Of a DNA stretch of 62,821 bases, positions 25,871-33,968 are shown in pieces (within the stretch, counting starts at the first letter, position 1; each line of letters begins with the position of its first letter). Origin of the DNA: an uncultured Pelagibacteraceae bacterium (GTDB lineage Bacteria > Pseudomonadota > Alphaproteobacteria > Pelagibacterales > Pelagibacteraceae); contig CACGYL010000004.1 in the NCBI GenBank assembly GCA_902577285.1, positions 1 through 62,821 on the forward strand, written 5' to 3'. Both the position numbers and the translations under genes were made by a program. The notes under the pieces were generated by a model. That model did not search any database and had not been told where the DNA came from. It worked only from the letters and a program-made list of their open reading frames with translations.

Positions 25871-26719
25871 TTACTTTCTAGTTGCAATATAAACGCCAAT
25901 TGTTGCAAGTATAAATCCTGCTATATCAATATTAGATAATTTTTCTCCTAAAAATAAATAGGCCATCACAGCTGTTGTAGGTGGGACAAGAAAAAATAAT
26001 GTTGAAGTTTTACTTACCGAACCTGCTTTTATTAAAAACATTAAAATTGTAAAGGCTCCAAACGACACTAGAATAATCTGATGTGTCATCCCTAATAAAA
26101 ATCCTGTTGTAAAATTTATATAAGGAGTTTCAAATATTGATATTAAAATTAAATTAAAAGAACAGCCCCCAAAAGCTTGAAATCCATTATTAACTGATAA
26201 TGGGACATTACCACTTAGTTTTTTTTGCCACAAGGTTCCTGTAGTGATTGCAGCAAGGGCAATAAAACAAGTTACTAATCCATCTTTAGGAAACTCTTCT
26301 CCAAAATCTACTCCAAGTACTAGCAAAGAGCCTACAAAACCAAACGCAATACCAACCCACTGCCTCCATCCTATTACCTCTTTATAGATTGGTCCTGATA
26401 ATAAATTAGTTAATATCGGTTGAAGAGTAACAATTAATGCTACAACACTTGCAGGAACTCCTACATGAAAGGCGTACCAACAACCACCAAGATATAATCC
26501 ATGAAACAATACACCTGTAGTAATACTTTCTAGGACATATCTTATTTTTGTAAAAATTATTTCTTTTTTAAATAGTGCAAATAAAAAAAATCCTATAGTT
26601 ACAATTCCAAATCTAAAAGCAAGTGCTGCAAATGGAGATGCGTTCTGAACTATAATGTCACCTGATATGAATGCAGATGACCACAATAGTATAAATAGCA
26701 AAGGAAAGGTTTTTATCAT
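25871..26719 (-). CDS. EamA/DMT family permease
   Basis: A 282-residue polytopic protein with ten predicted membrane segments and two EamA repeats: an initial FILLWSSAFISGD segment, the PASVVALIVTLQPILTNLL block ending the first repeat and TLFFLVPPTTAVMAYLFLGE in the second. The substrate is unknown. It is followed on the same strand by a 59-residue membrane ORF that begins at its stop codon, and preceded by an MDR oxidoreductase. Confidence 0.87.
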   Translation of the reverse strand: MIKTFPLLFILLWSSAFISGDIIVQNASPFAALAFRFGIVTIGFFLFALFKKEIIFTKIRYVLESITTGVLFHGLYLGGCWYAFHVGVPASVVALIVTLQPILTNLLSGPIYKEVIGWRQWVGIAFGFVGSLLVLGVDFGEEFPKDGLVTCFIALAAITTGTLWQKKLSGNVPLSVNNGFQAFGGCSFNLILISIFETPYINFTTGFLLGMTHQIILVSFGAFTILMFLIKAGSVSKTSTLFFLVPPTTAVMAYLFLGEKLSNIDIAGFILATIGVYIATRK

Positions 26720-26751
26720 TTAAAGGATTTATATTGTCATAAATTTTTTAA

Positions 26752-27759
26752 TTAAATTTTGACAAGCATTTTACCAGTATTTTTTCCCTTTAATAAATCT
26801 ATAAATGATTTTGGGGCACTCTCAATTCCTGTATAAATAGTTTCTTTAAATTTTATTTCACCTTTAGATAACCATTTCAACATATCAGTTTCAAATGGCT
26901 CTCTTTCATTTTCATGATCAAATATTAAAAATCCTTTAATGGTAAGTCTTTTAACAAGCACATGTGCCATATTTTTTATTCCAGATCCTGGTGTTGTTAC
27001 ATTCATCTGAGAAATTCTTCCACAAACAACTATACGACCAAAATTTTTCATTTGGAAAATTGCGGATTCCAAAAAATCACCTCCAACATTATCAAAATAA
27101 AGATCAAATCCATCAGGACAAACTTCTTTAAAATGTAACACAAGATTTTCTACCTTTTTATAATTGAAAGCATAATCAACTTTTAATTCATTTTTTAACC
27201 AATCAACTTTTTCATCAGAACCTGTACTAGCAATAACTTTACAACCAAGATTTTTCGCAATTTGACAAACTGTCGAACCAACACTCCCTCCAGCTGAAGA
27301 TACTAAAACTGTCTGCCCAGCTTTTAATTCTCCATGTTTTAATAGTCCGATGTATGCAGTATGTCCTGTCATACCAAGAGGACCTAAATAGGATTGAATT
27401 GGCATGTCAATAGCTTTAAGCTTTTTTAGTTTATCAGCACTGCAAACAAAATTGTCTCTCATACCCTGGCTGCTAAATACTAAATCTCCAACATTAAAAC
27501 TTTTATCATTTGAAATCTCTACTTTGCCAATTGCATATCCTTCCATTTCCTCACCAATTTTAAATGGCGGTTTATAATTTTTTCTTTCAGTCATTCTTGC
27601 TCTCATATACGGATCAACTGATATCCATGAATTTGAGACTAATATATTTTTTTCCTTATTAATTGATATTTCTTTTGATTTTATCTCAAAATCAGTTTCT
27701 TTTGGTAACCCAGTTGGAATATAATTTTTTAAAGCTACATATTTGCTGATTATAGTCAC
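26752..27759 (-). CDS. Zinc-independent MDR-family NADP-dependent oxidoreductase
   Basis: A 335-residue medium-chain reductase of the leukotriene B4 dehydrogenase/CurA group. It shows SWISVDPYMRARM near 47-59, the LGMTGHTAYIGL block near 126-137 and nucleotide-binding VLVSSAGGSVGSTVCQIAK (150-168). Such enzymes reduce the double bond of alkenals and enones. The start is GTG at 27759, one base after the msrA stop, indicating coupling with msrA and a plausible joint role in oxidative damage repair. No catalytic zinc cysteines are seen. Confidence 0.85.
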   Translation of the reverse strand: MTIISKYVALKNYIPTGLPKETDFEIKSKEISINKEKNILVSNSWISVDPYMRARMTERKNYKPPFKIGEEMEGYAIGKVEISNDKSFNVGDLVFSSQGMRDNFVCSADKLKKLKAIDMPIQSYLGPLGMTGHTAYIGLLKHGELKAGQTVLVSSAGGSVGSTVCQIAKNLGCKVIASTGSDEKVDWLKNELKVDYAFNYKKVENLVLHFKEVCPDGFDLYFDNVGGDFLESAIFQMKNFGRIVVCGRISQMNVTTPGSGIKNMAHVLVKRLTIKGFLIFDHENEREPFETDMLKWLSKGEIKFKETIYTGIESAPKSFIDLLKGKNTGKMLVKI

Positions 27760-27760
27760 T

Positions 27761-28339
27761 TTAAGACCCCCAAATATTATTTAATGTTGCCTCACGCCTA
27801 CAAGCCTTTTTATATCTTAAATAATTTACAAAATTTATTTGGTAATAATCTTGATGGAAAGCTTCTGCCTTGTAAAATTTTTCAAATTCTCTAACGTAGG
27901 TTACGACTTTTTTTTTAAATTTTTGTTCTATTTCCTTAATACTATTTTCTATTAAATCTTTTTGTTTCTCATTTTGATAAAATGCAACTGATCTATAACT
28001 ATATCCTTTGTCACAAAACTGTCCTGCAGCATCAAATGGATCGATATTTACCCAGAATTCTTCTAAAAGTTTTTCATAGCTGACTACTTCTGGAACATAT
28101 ATCACTTCAATAACTTCAAAATGACCTGTATTTCCATATGTGACCTCTTTGTAAGTTGGATTTTCTGTAGTGCCACCTGAGTACCCAGAAATAACTTTTG
28201 AAACACCAAGAATATTTTCGAATGACTCCTCCATGCACCAAAAGCACCCACCAGCAAAATAAGCTCTTTCAAAATTTGGTGAATTTGCAAAGCTCGTTGA
28301 AGAAAGTAATAAGAAAATAATTGATAATAATTTTTTCAT
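27761..28339 (-). CDS. msrA: Peptide methionine-S-sulfoxide reductase with signal peptide
   Basis: A 192-residue MsrA. A signal peptide covers about residues 1-18, so the enzyme should act in the periplasm instead of the cytosol. The GCFWC motif with catalytic Cys32 is at 31-35, followed by the family's GYSGG, the EVIEV segment with YEKLLEEFW, and FHQDYYQ. It reduces methionine-S-sulfoxide in oxidised proteins. The ATG forms the end of a long inverted repeat (28337-28380), so its translation may be controlled by RNA structure. Coupled to the downstream MDR gene. Confidence 0.93.
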   Translation of the reverse strand: MKKLLSIIFLLLSSTSFANSPNFERAYFAGGCFWCMEESFENILGVSKVISGYSGGTTENPTYKEVTYGNTGHFEVIEVIYVPEVVSYEKLLEEFWVNIDPFDAAGQFCDKGYSYRSVAFYQNEKQKDLIENSIKEIEQKFKKKVVTYVREFEKFYKAEAFHQDYYQINFVNYLRYKKACRREATLNNIWGS

Positions 28340-28380
28340 TAAAGGTAGCTATCTGGTAAATTCATAGCTTACCTTTAATG
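28337..28380 (-). promoter_or_regulatory. Inverted repeat enclosing the msrA start codon
   Basis: Bases 28337-28352 pair with 28364-28380 in a near-perfect stem (16 pairs with one bulged base) around an 11-base loop. On the msrA transcript the 3' arm ends exactly at the ATG, so the ribosome-binding site and start codon would be in the stem. No U tract follows, so it does not look like a simple terminator for the upstream formate dehydrogenase gene. It could also be a processing or mRNA-stabilising element at the fdh 3' end. Confidence 0.6.
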
Positions 28381-28396
28381 ATTTGTATTTAAAACT

Positions 28397-29596
28397 CTAT
28401 TTTTTTTGATATTTTGCCGCTTCTTCAGAACCGCCAGTGGCGCTTCCTTTACTGTAAGAATGTGCACCCATACCTGCTAATTGTCCATCCTTAACAATTA
28501 GGTATTGGTTACGTATTTCACGACCTTCAAAGAAACATTCCAAAATCTCTCTAACACCATCAGCATATCTAGCTTGCGCTGAAAGAGAAGTTCCAGAAGT
28601 ATGAGGCGTCATTCCATGATTTGGCATTGTTCTCCAAACATGATCATTTGGTGCTGGTTGTGGAAACCATACATCACCAGCGTATCCACTTAATTGACCA
28701 CTTTTTAACGCTTTAGCAATTGCGTCTCTGTTACAAATTTTACCTCTAGCAGTATTTACAATGTATGCACCTTTTTTCATTTTGCTAATCATTGCATCAT
28801 CAAATAAATTTTCTGTTTCAGGGTGTAGTGGACAGTTTATAGTTACCACATCACAAACTTTAACCATTGACTCTACTGTTTCATGAAAAGTTAAATTTAA
28901 TTCTTTTTCTACTGATTCAGGTAATCTATGTCTATCAAAGTAATGAAGATGAACATCGAAAGGTTTCATTTTTCTTAAAGCATCTAGTCCAATTCTTCCA
29001 GCTGCAACAGTTCCAATATGCATTCCCTCAACGTCATAGGATCTTTGCACAGCATCTGCAATGTTCCAACCGCCTTCATTAACTATTCTATGTTGATTAT
29101 GGTAATCTCTTACCAAAGATACAATCATCATTACAATATGTTCAGCAACTGATCTTGAGTTACAGAATGTGACCTCTACAACATCAATTTTATTATCCAT
29201 TGCTGCTTGTAGATCTACGTGGTCTGACCCAATTCCTGCAGTTACAGCCATTTTTAAATTTTTTGCTTTTGCAATTCTCTCCTTAGTTAAATAATAAGGG
29301 AAGAAAGGTTGAGAGATCACTATATCCGCATCTACAATATGTTTATCAGCCTCGCATCCTTCTCCATCTTTACTATTTGTAACAATTAGCTCATGGCCAT
29401 TACTTTCCAAAAATTTTCTTAATCCTAACTCTCCAGATACACAGCCTAACAATTCTCCTGGTGTAAAATCTCTACCTTTTGGACTTGGTAAAGTCATTCC
29501 ATCTGGGTATTTTTCTAGTTTTGGAAGATCTGATAAGGCATAAGACTTAGGCATACCGCCTTTAGGATCATCATATAACACACAAAGTACTTTCAT
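28397..29596 (-). CDS. fdh: NAD-dependent formate dehydrogenase
   Basis: A 399-residue D-2-hydroxyacid dehydrogenase-fold enzyme that oxidises formate to CO2 with NADH. It is like the methylotroph/Pseudomonas enzyme: AGIGSDHVDLQ, FCNSRSVAEHIVM, VAAGRIGLDALR nucleotide loop, the Asp in YFDRHRLP that selects NAD, VNTARGK with the catalytic Arg and MTPHTSGTSLSAQAR with the catalytic His. A good AGGAGA ribosome-binding site (29601-29606) precedes the ATG. It fits SAR11 one-carbon metabolism, turning C1 units into energy. Confidence 0.95.
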   Translation of the reverse strand: MKVLCVLYDDPKGGMPKSYALSDLPKLEKYPDGMTLPSPKGRDFTPGELLGCVSGELGLRKFLESNGHELIVTNSKDGEGCEADKHIVDADIVISQPFFPYYLTKERIAKAKNLKMAVTAGIGSDHVDLQAAMDNKIDVVEVTFCNSRSVAEHIVMMIVSLVRDYHNQHRIVNEGGWNIADAVQRSYDVEGMHIGTVAAGRIGLDALRKMKPFDVHLHYFDRHRLPESVEKELNLTFHETVESMVKVCDVVTINCPLHPETENLFDDAMISKMKKGAYIVNTARGKICNRDAIAKALKSGQLSGYAGDVWFPQPAPNDHVWRTMPNHGMTPHTSGTSLSAQARYADGVREILECFFEGREIRNQYLIVKDGQLAGMGAHSYSKGSATGGSEEAAKYQKK

Positions 29597-29693
29597 TTTA
29601 TCTCCTAATATTTAAGTTTAAAATCTCTCTCTATAGATATTTTCTAAACTAAGTCTAGCACAATTGGAACATCAATCAAATGAATAGTAAATG

Positions 29694-30155
29694 TTAAGGA
29701 TATTTCTTTTGAGCAACAAATTTATTTAGAAGAATTCCAAATACTATTATTATCAGACATCCAGTTAATATTGGTGACAAAAGATATTCAAATGATACTG
29801 ACCCTAATATGACTATAATGGGGTTTCCACCCGCAGGTGGATGAGTTACGTCTAAAAATATCATTAATCCAACACCAAAACCTACAGCTAAAGGTATCAA
29901 GATATAAATAGGTAAGGGAATGTAATTATAAAATAAAATTCCAATAGCAGAAGTAACTAGGTGACCAAATAATATATTTTTTGGTTTAGCAAAAGGGCTT
30001 TCAGGATAGCCGTACAAAAGAACCATTGAAGATCCAAATGAAGCAATTAAAAAAAGACCAAAATTGGTCTTATATGTTAATAATGTTAAAATACCAATTG
30101 TTATTGTAGAAAAAAAAGCTGCCAAAAGTGACTTATAAATTTTATCTTTTATCAT
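29694..30155 (-). CDS. HPP family membrane protein
   Basis: A 153-residue protein with four to five membrane segments and the name-giving motif THPPAGGNPI at 104-113. A conserved FGSSMVLLYGYPESPFAKPKN segment (about 40-60, quoted in part) is also typical. Some plant and cyanobacterial HPP proteins carry nitrite; the bacterial role is not settled. It lies three bases after the SufU-like gene on the same strand, so the two are likely co-expressed. Confidence 0.85.
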   Translation of the reverse strand: MIKDKIYKSLLAAFFSTITIGILTLLTYKTNFGLFLIASFGSSMVLLYGYPESPFAKPKNILFGHLVTSAIGILFYNYIPLPIYILIPLAVGFGVGLMIFLDVTHPPAGGNPIIVILGSVSFEYLLSPILTGCLIIIVFGILLNKFVAQKKYP

Positions 30156-30158
30156 TTA

Positions 30159-30551
30159 TTAAATTATTTTTTTTAAAGCTTTAATTGGCAATGTTATACA
30201 ATCTTTCCTAGCAAAATTTTTTTTATTAAAAATTTTTTTAAAATCTTTCCATTCATTAGGAAATAAAATGTTTTCTTTATCATTAAACTGTTCTAATAAT
30301 TTTAAAAAATTTTTAATTTTGATTTTACTTTTTCTTTTAAAATTTTTTGAAGCTATATTAGCTGATGCATTACAATATATACAAGATTGAGATTGATAGG
30401 TAAAATCTTTAATCATATTATCTTTTATAATTAAAAAAATTTCAATTTCGTCTCCACAAATCTGACTTTTGAACTTTGTTGAATGAGTACAGTTTGCAAT
30501 ATATTTGTTATTTTTGGTATCTGAAGCTAATTTTAAAATATTAATATCCAT
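30159..30551 (-). CDS. SufU/IscU-like iron-sulfur scaffold protein
   Basis: A 130-residue NifU-N-type protein. The ligand set is visible: Cys32 and Asp34 in ICGDEIEI, Cys57 in SQSCIYCNASANIAS, and Cys118 in RKDCITLP. Spacing from Cys32 to Cys57 and from Cys57 to Cys118 matches SufU more than IscU. It could act as a scaffold or as a zinc-bound sulfur acceptor. No other suf or isc genes are in the window; it stands with an HPP membrane protein, which is unusual. Divergent from a DMT permease. Confidence 0.78.
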   Translation of the reverse strand: MDINILKLASDTKNNKYIANCTHSTKFKSQICGDEIEIFLIIKDNMIKDFTYQSQSCIYCNASANIASKNFKRKSKIKIKNFLKLLEQFNDKENILFPNEWKDFKKIFNKKNFARKDCITLPIKALKKII

Positions 30552-30566
30552 TAATCTAAATTTTAT

Positions 30567-30595
30567 TTGATTGTTATTATATAAATTTATATTTA
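30567..30595 (+). promoter_or_regulatory. Possible promoter for the DMT-amidinotransferase-ltaE unit
   Basis: In the 77-base divergent gap, TTGATT (30567-30572) is followed after 17 bases by TATTTA (30590-30595), 33 bases before the ATG at 30629. Spacing is ideal and the -35 box is good, but the region is nearly all A and T, so chance matches are likely. Confidence 0.3.
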
Positions 30596-30628
30596 TATTT
30601 TCTTACTTCTTAAATAAAAAAATAGCAC

Positions 30629-31534
30629 ATGCTTGATTTAAAAAATCCAAAAGTAGCCATTCCAATTGTCTTAATAGCTGGAGTTTTCTGGTCATTTGGT
30701 CCTTATGTTGTAAGACACATCGATCAGCCGGAGACAGTTCCATGGCAATATTTATTTACTAGAGGGTTAGTTATTTTTCTTTTATTAAATATGTATCTAT
30801 TTCTTGAGGAGGGAAAAGACTTTTACAAGAATTATTTTAAGGTAGGTATATCTGGCGTTGTAGGAGGAATTGGCTTAGGAACTGCAATGATTACGTTCAT
30901 ATGGTCTATAACTAATACTACTGCAGCTATAACATTGCTTTGTCTTGCTGCTATGCCATTTATAACTGCTTTGTTAGGTTTTTTATTCCTAAAAGAAAAA
31001 ATCTCTTTAACAGTGTGGGTTGCAATAATAGTAGCTGCAGTTGGTATTTGTATAATGGCTTTTGATAATTCGGAAAAAAATACCTTACCAGGATTAGTGT
31101 TTGGACTTATTTCTGCATTAGGTTTCTCAATTTTTTCAGTTTCACTTAGATGGAGAAAAGAAACACCAAAATTTACCACTGTTGCATTGGCTGGATTATT
31201 TTGTTTTTTGTTTTCTACAGTAATACTTATGAGTAATGGCGCTAGCTTTTTATCTACTGGTAAAAATGAGGCTTTATTTGCAACCCATGGAACTTTAGTT
31301 TGCATGGGTTTAATATTATATTCAATTGGATCTAAAAATATTCCTGCAGCAGATCTAACTTTGCTGTCTTTAACTGAGGTTATAGGTGGTATTTTTTGGG
31401 TATGGTTGCCATGGCTTGGAATTAATGAAGTGCCATCAACAAATACTATAATTGGTGGATTTTTTATTTTTATGTCAATTTTCTATTATAGTTTAATAAT
31501 GCAATCCAATAGAAGATTTATAGGCTTAAATTAA
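30629..31534 (+). CDS. EamA/DMT family permease
   Basis: A 301-residue ten-segment DMT transporter with the first-repeat motif VFWSFGPYVVR near 19-29, LGFLFLKEKISLTVWVAIIVAAVGI (about 115-139, quoted in part) and a second-repeat end LTEVIGGIFWVWLP. It is followed one base later by the amidinotransferase gene, so it could carry a substrate or product of that enzyme, such as an amino acid or guanidino compound. This is a positional inference. Confidence 0.85.
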   Translation: MLDLKNPKVAIPIVLIAGVFWSFGPYVVRHIDQPETVPWQYLFTRGLVIFLLLNMYLFLEEGKDFYKNYFKVGISGVVGGIGLGTAMITFIWSITNTTAAITLLCLAAMPFITALLGFLFLKEKISLTVWVAIIVAAVGICIMAFDNSEKNTLPGLVFGLISALGFSIFSVSLRWRKETPKFTTVALAGLFCFLFSTVILMSNGASFLSTGKNEALFATHGTLVCMGLILYSIGSKNIPAADLTLLSLTEVIGGIFWVWLPWLGINEVPSTNTIIGGFFIFMSIFYYSLIMQSNRRFIGLN

Positions 31535-31535
31535 T

Positions 31536-32651
31536 ATGAGTGATGAAAAAATAATTGTTAATAGTTGGAATGAGTGGGATCCATTAAAACATGTTATAGT
31601 AGGAAAAGCAGATGGTACATGCATTCCAGCTCCTGAGCCAGCATTAGACGCAAAGGTTCCTGAAGATAGCGATATGAGAGGTCAATTTGGACCACGCACA
31701 AAAGATACAGTGGATAAAGCAAATCAACTTTTAGATGATTTCTCAGATATTTTAAGAAAAAGAGGAATTAAAGTTGATAGACCAGATCCTATTGATTTCA
31801 ATCAAAAAACATCTACACCAGATTGGGAAGCAGAGACAATGTTTGGATGTATGCCTCCAAGAGATGTGTTATTGACTGTTGGTAATGAAATCCTAGAAGC
31901 CACAATGAGTTATAGGTGTAGATGGTTTGAATATCTATGCTACAGACCTTTGTTGAAGAAATATTATAATTCTGATCCCAATATGAGACATGAATCTGCA
32001 CCAAAGCCAAGATTAACAGATGCTGATTATCGTAAAGATTACCTTTCAGATAAAATCGGTATTCAAAAAAGATTGGAATGGACTGAAAAAAAATATTTTG
32101 TAACAACTGAAGAGGAGCCATTATTTGATGCTGCTGATGTTTTGAGATTTGGTAAGGATTTAGTTATTCAACACGGTTTTACAACAAATTTAAAAGGAAT
32201 TGATTGGTTGAAAAGACATTATAAAGATCACAGAGTTCATGCTGTTAATTTTCCAGGTGACCCTTATCCTATTCATATAGATGCAACTTTTACACCTATA
32301 AAGGAGGGCTTGATTATTAATAATCCTCAAAGAAGACTTCCTAAAGAACAACGAAAATTATTTGAGGATAATGGATGGGAAATAGTTGATAGTGCTCAAC
32401 CAGCGCATAACGAACCACCACCCTTATGTTATTCATCAACTTGGTTATCAATGAATGTATTAGTTTTAGACTCAAAAACTGTGTGTGTTGAAAAAAGTGA
32501 AATATATCAAGCAGAGCAACTTGATAAATTGGGAATGGAGGTTCTTCCTATTGAATTAAGAGATGCTTATGCATTCGGAGGTGGATTACACTGTTGCACA
32601 GCTGATGTATACCGAGAAGGTGAATTAAAAGACTATTTTCCGAAGCAATAA
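31536..32651 (+). CDS. Glycine amidinotransferase-like enzyme (AGAT family)
   Basis: A 371-residue amidinotransferase of the guanidino-modifying fold. It has NSWNEWDPLKHVIVG at the start, an Asp in EPLFDAADVLRFG, a His in DPYPIHIDATFTP and catalytic Cys353 in GGGLHCCTAD, matching the Asp-His-Cys triad of arginine:glycine amidinotransferase. That enzyme moves the amidino group from arginine to glycine, giving ornithine and guanidinoacetate. The acceptor amine cannot be proven from sequence. The next gene, a threonine aldolase, would release glycine, the expected acceptor. Confidence 0.85.
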   Translation: MSDEKIIVNSWNEWDPLKHVIVGKADGTCIPAPEPALDAKVPEDSDMRGQFGPRTKDTVDKANQLLDDFSDILRKRGIKVDRPDPIDFNQKTSTPDWEAETMFGCMPPRDVLLTVGNEILEATMSYRCRWFEYLCYRPLLKKYYNSDPNMRHESAPKPRLTDADYRKDYLSDKIGIQKRLEWTEKKYFVTTEEEPLFDAADVLRFGKDLVIQHGFTTNLKGIDWLKRHYKDHRVHAVNFPGDPYPIHIDATFTPIKEGLIINNPQRRLPKEQRKLFEDNGWEIVDSAQPAHNEPPPLCYSSTWLSMNVLVLDSKTVCVEKSEIYQAEQLDKLGMEVLPIELRDAYAFGGGLHCCTADVYREGELKDYFPKQ

Positions 32652-32653
32652 TT

Positions 32654-33700
32654 GTGGCACAGATAAAAACAAAAAGAGAAAGAGTAAAATTTGCATCAGA
32701 CAATGTGACTGGTGCTTGTCCAGAGGTTTTAGATGCAATTCTTAAAGCTAATGATGAAGATAGAACTCCTTATGGTAATGATGAATTGTCAAAGAGTCTG
32801 CAAAATAAATTTTCAGAAATTTTTGAAAAAGAAGTAATAGTTTTTCCAACAGCTTCAGGAACTGCTGCGAATGCTTTAGCTTTATCAACTATGACACCCT
32901 CTTTTGGAAATATTTACTGTCATAGGCTTTCTCATATAAATGTAGATGAATGTGGAGCACCTGAATTTTATACTGGAGGAGCAAAGTTAGTTAATCTTGA
33001 TGGGATTAATGGTAAGATTATTCCTGAAGAGTTAGATGATAGTATATCTGGCAAAGGAATTGTTCATCACACTCAGCCTTCATCAGTTAGTATTACACAA
33101 CTTTGTGAAACAGGTGTGGCTTATCAATTAGATGAAATAAAAAAAATATCAGAAGTTGCACATAAACATAAGCTAAATATCCATATGGATGGTGCTAGGT
33201 TTGCAAACGCATTAGTTTCATTAAATTGTTCTGCTGCAGAAATGACTTGGAAATCTGGAATTGATGTTCTCTCATTTGGGGCTACTAAAAATGGATGTTT
33301 TGCAGCCGAGGCAATTATTTTTTTTAATCAAGACTTAGTAGGTAACTTACCTTTTTTAATGAAACGAGCAGGTCATTTGCTTTCAAAAATGCGTTTTGTA
33401 TCCGCACAGTTAGATGCATATATATCAAATGAAGTTTGGTTAAAAAATGCAAAACATGCGAATGCAATGGGAAAAAAGTTAAGTCAAGGTTTGCAGCTGC
33501 ATAAAAATATAGAATTAGCATACCCAACAGATGCAAACGAAGTATTCGTTAAAATACCAAAAGATATAATCGATCAATTTAATTCGCACGGTTACAAAAT
33601 TAATGATGAAGAATGGGAGAATAAAGCAGTTAGGTTAGTTACTGCATGGAACACAGACCCATCTGATGTTGATTCATTTTTAAATATAATTAAATCTTAA
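32654..33700 (+). CDS. ltaE: Low-specificity L-threonine aldolase-like PLP enzyme
   Basis: A 348-residue fold type I PLP enzyme cleaving threonine or allo-threonine (and other beta-hydroxy amino acids) to glycine and an aldehyde. ASDNVTGACPEVLDAI at the start, TASGTAANALAL near 67-78, HMDGARFANALV near 177-188 and the PLP lysine Lys212 in SFGATKNGC are all seen. The start is GTG at 32654, two bases after the amidinotransferase stop, so the two enzymes are made together. Confidence 0.9.
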   Translation: MAQIKTKRERVKFASDNVTGACPEVLDAILKANDEDRTPYGNDELSKSLQNKFSEIFEKEVIVFPTASGTAANALALSTMTPSFGNIYCHRLSHINVDECGAPEFYTGGAKLVNLDGINGKIIPEELDDSISGKGIVHHTQPSSVSITQLCETGVAYQLDEIKKISEVAHKHKLNIHMDGARFANALVSLNCSAAEMTWKSGIDVLSFGATKNGCFAAEAIIFFNQDLVGNLPFLMKRAGHLLSKMRFVSAQLDAYISNEVWLKNAKHANAMGKKLSQGLQLHKNIELAYPTDANEVFVKIPKDIIDQFNSHGYKINDEEWENKAVRLVTAWNTDPSDVDSFLNIIKS

Positions 33701-33701
33701 T

Positions 33702-33929
33702 TTAACTAGGATTTTCTCTTAGAAAGTTAATATATTTTACTACTTCATCAAATTTTTCATCCTCAATATCTTTATAACTTGCACTAAACTTACTCTTTAC
33801 ACAAATTGCAACATGAGCATAAGGGTTTCGCCCTTTTGGATGATTAGGATGGTCAGGAAGTTGTCCTTGTAAATAATCGCCAGCTTCCTGAATAATTTTC
33901 CAGAGTTTACTTGCGTTTTCTTTATTCAT
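33702..33929 (-). CDS. Small conserved-looking protein of unknown function
   Basis: A 75-residue soluble protein without signal or membrane segment. It has a helical N-terminus (KENASKLWKIIQEAGDYLQG), a proline/histidine-rich middle (LPDHPNHPKGRNPYAHVA) and a second helical part with KFDEVVKYINFLRENPS. I do not recognise a named family. It is convergent with ltaE, with one base between stops, and divergent from a hydroxyacid dehydrogenase. Codon use and compact fit between neighbours make it a likely gene. Confidence 0.7.
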   Translation of the reverse strand: MNKENASKLWKIIQEAGDYLQGQLPDHPNHPKGRNPYAHVAICVKSKFSASYKDIEDEKFDEVVKYINFLRENPS

Positions 33930-33968
33930 TATTCAACTTTATTTGATTTTAGTATATTTAAATTAAAA

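Noticed and set aside
30832..31305. 157-codon minus-strand ORF opposite a DMT permease
   Set aside because: It is entirely inside the permease gene, whose membrane periodicity and motifs are clear; the antisense product matches nothing.
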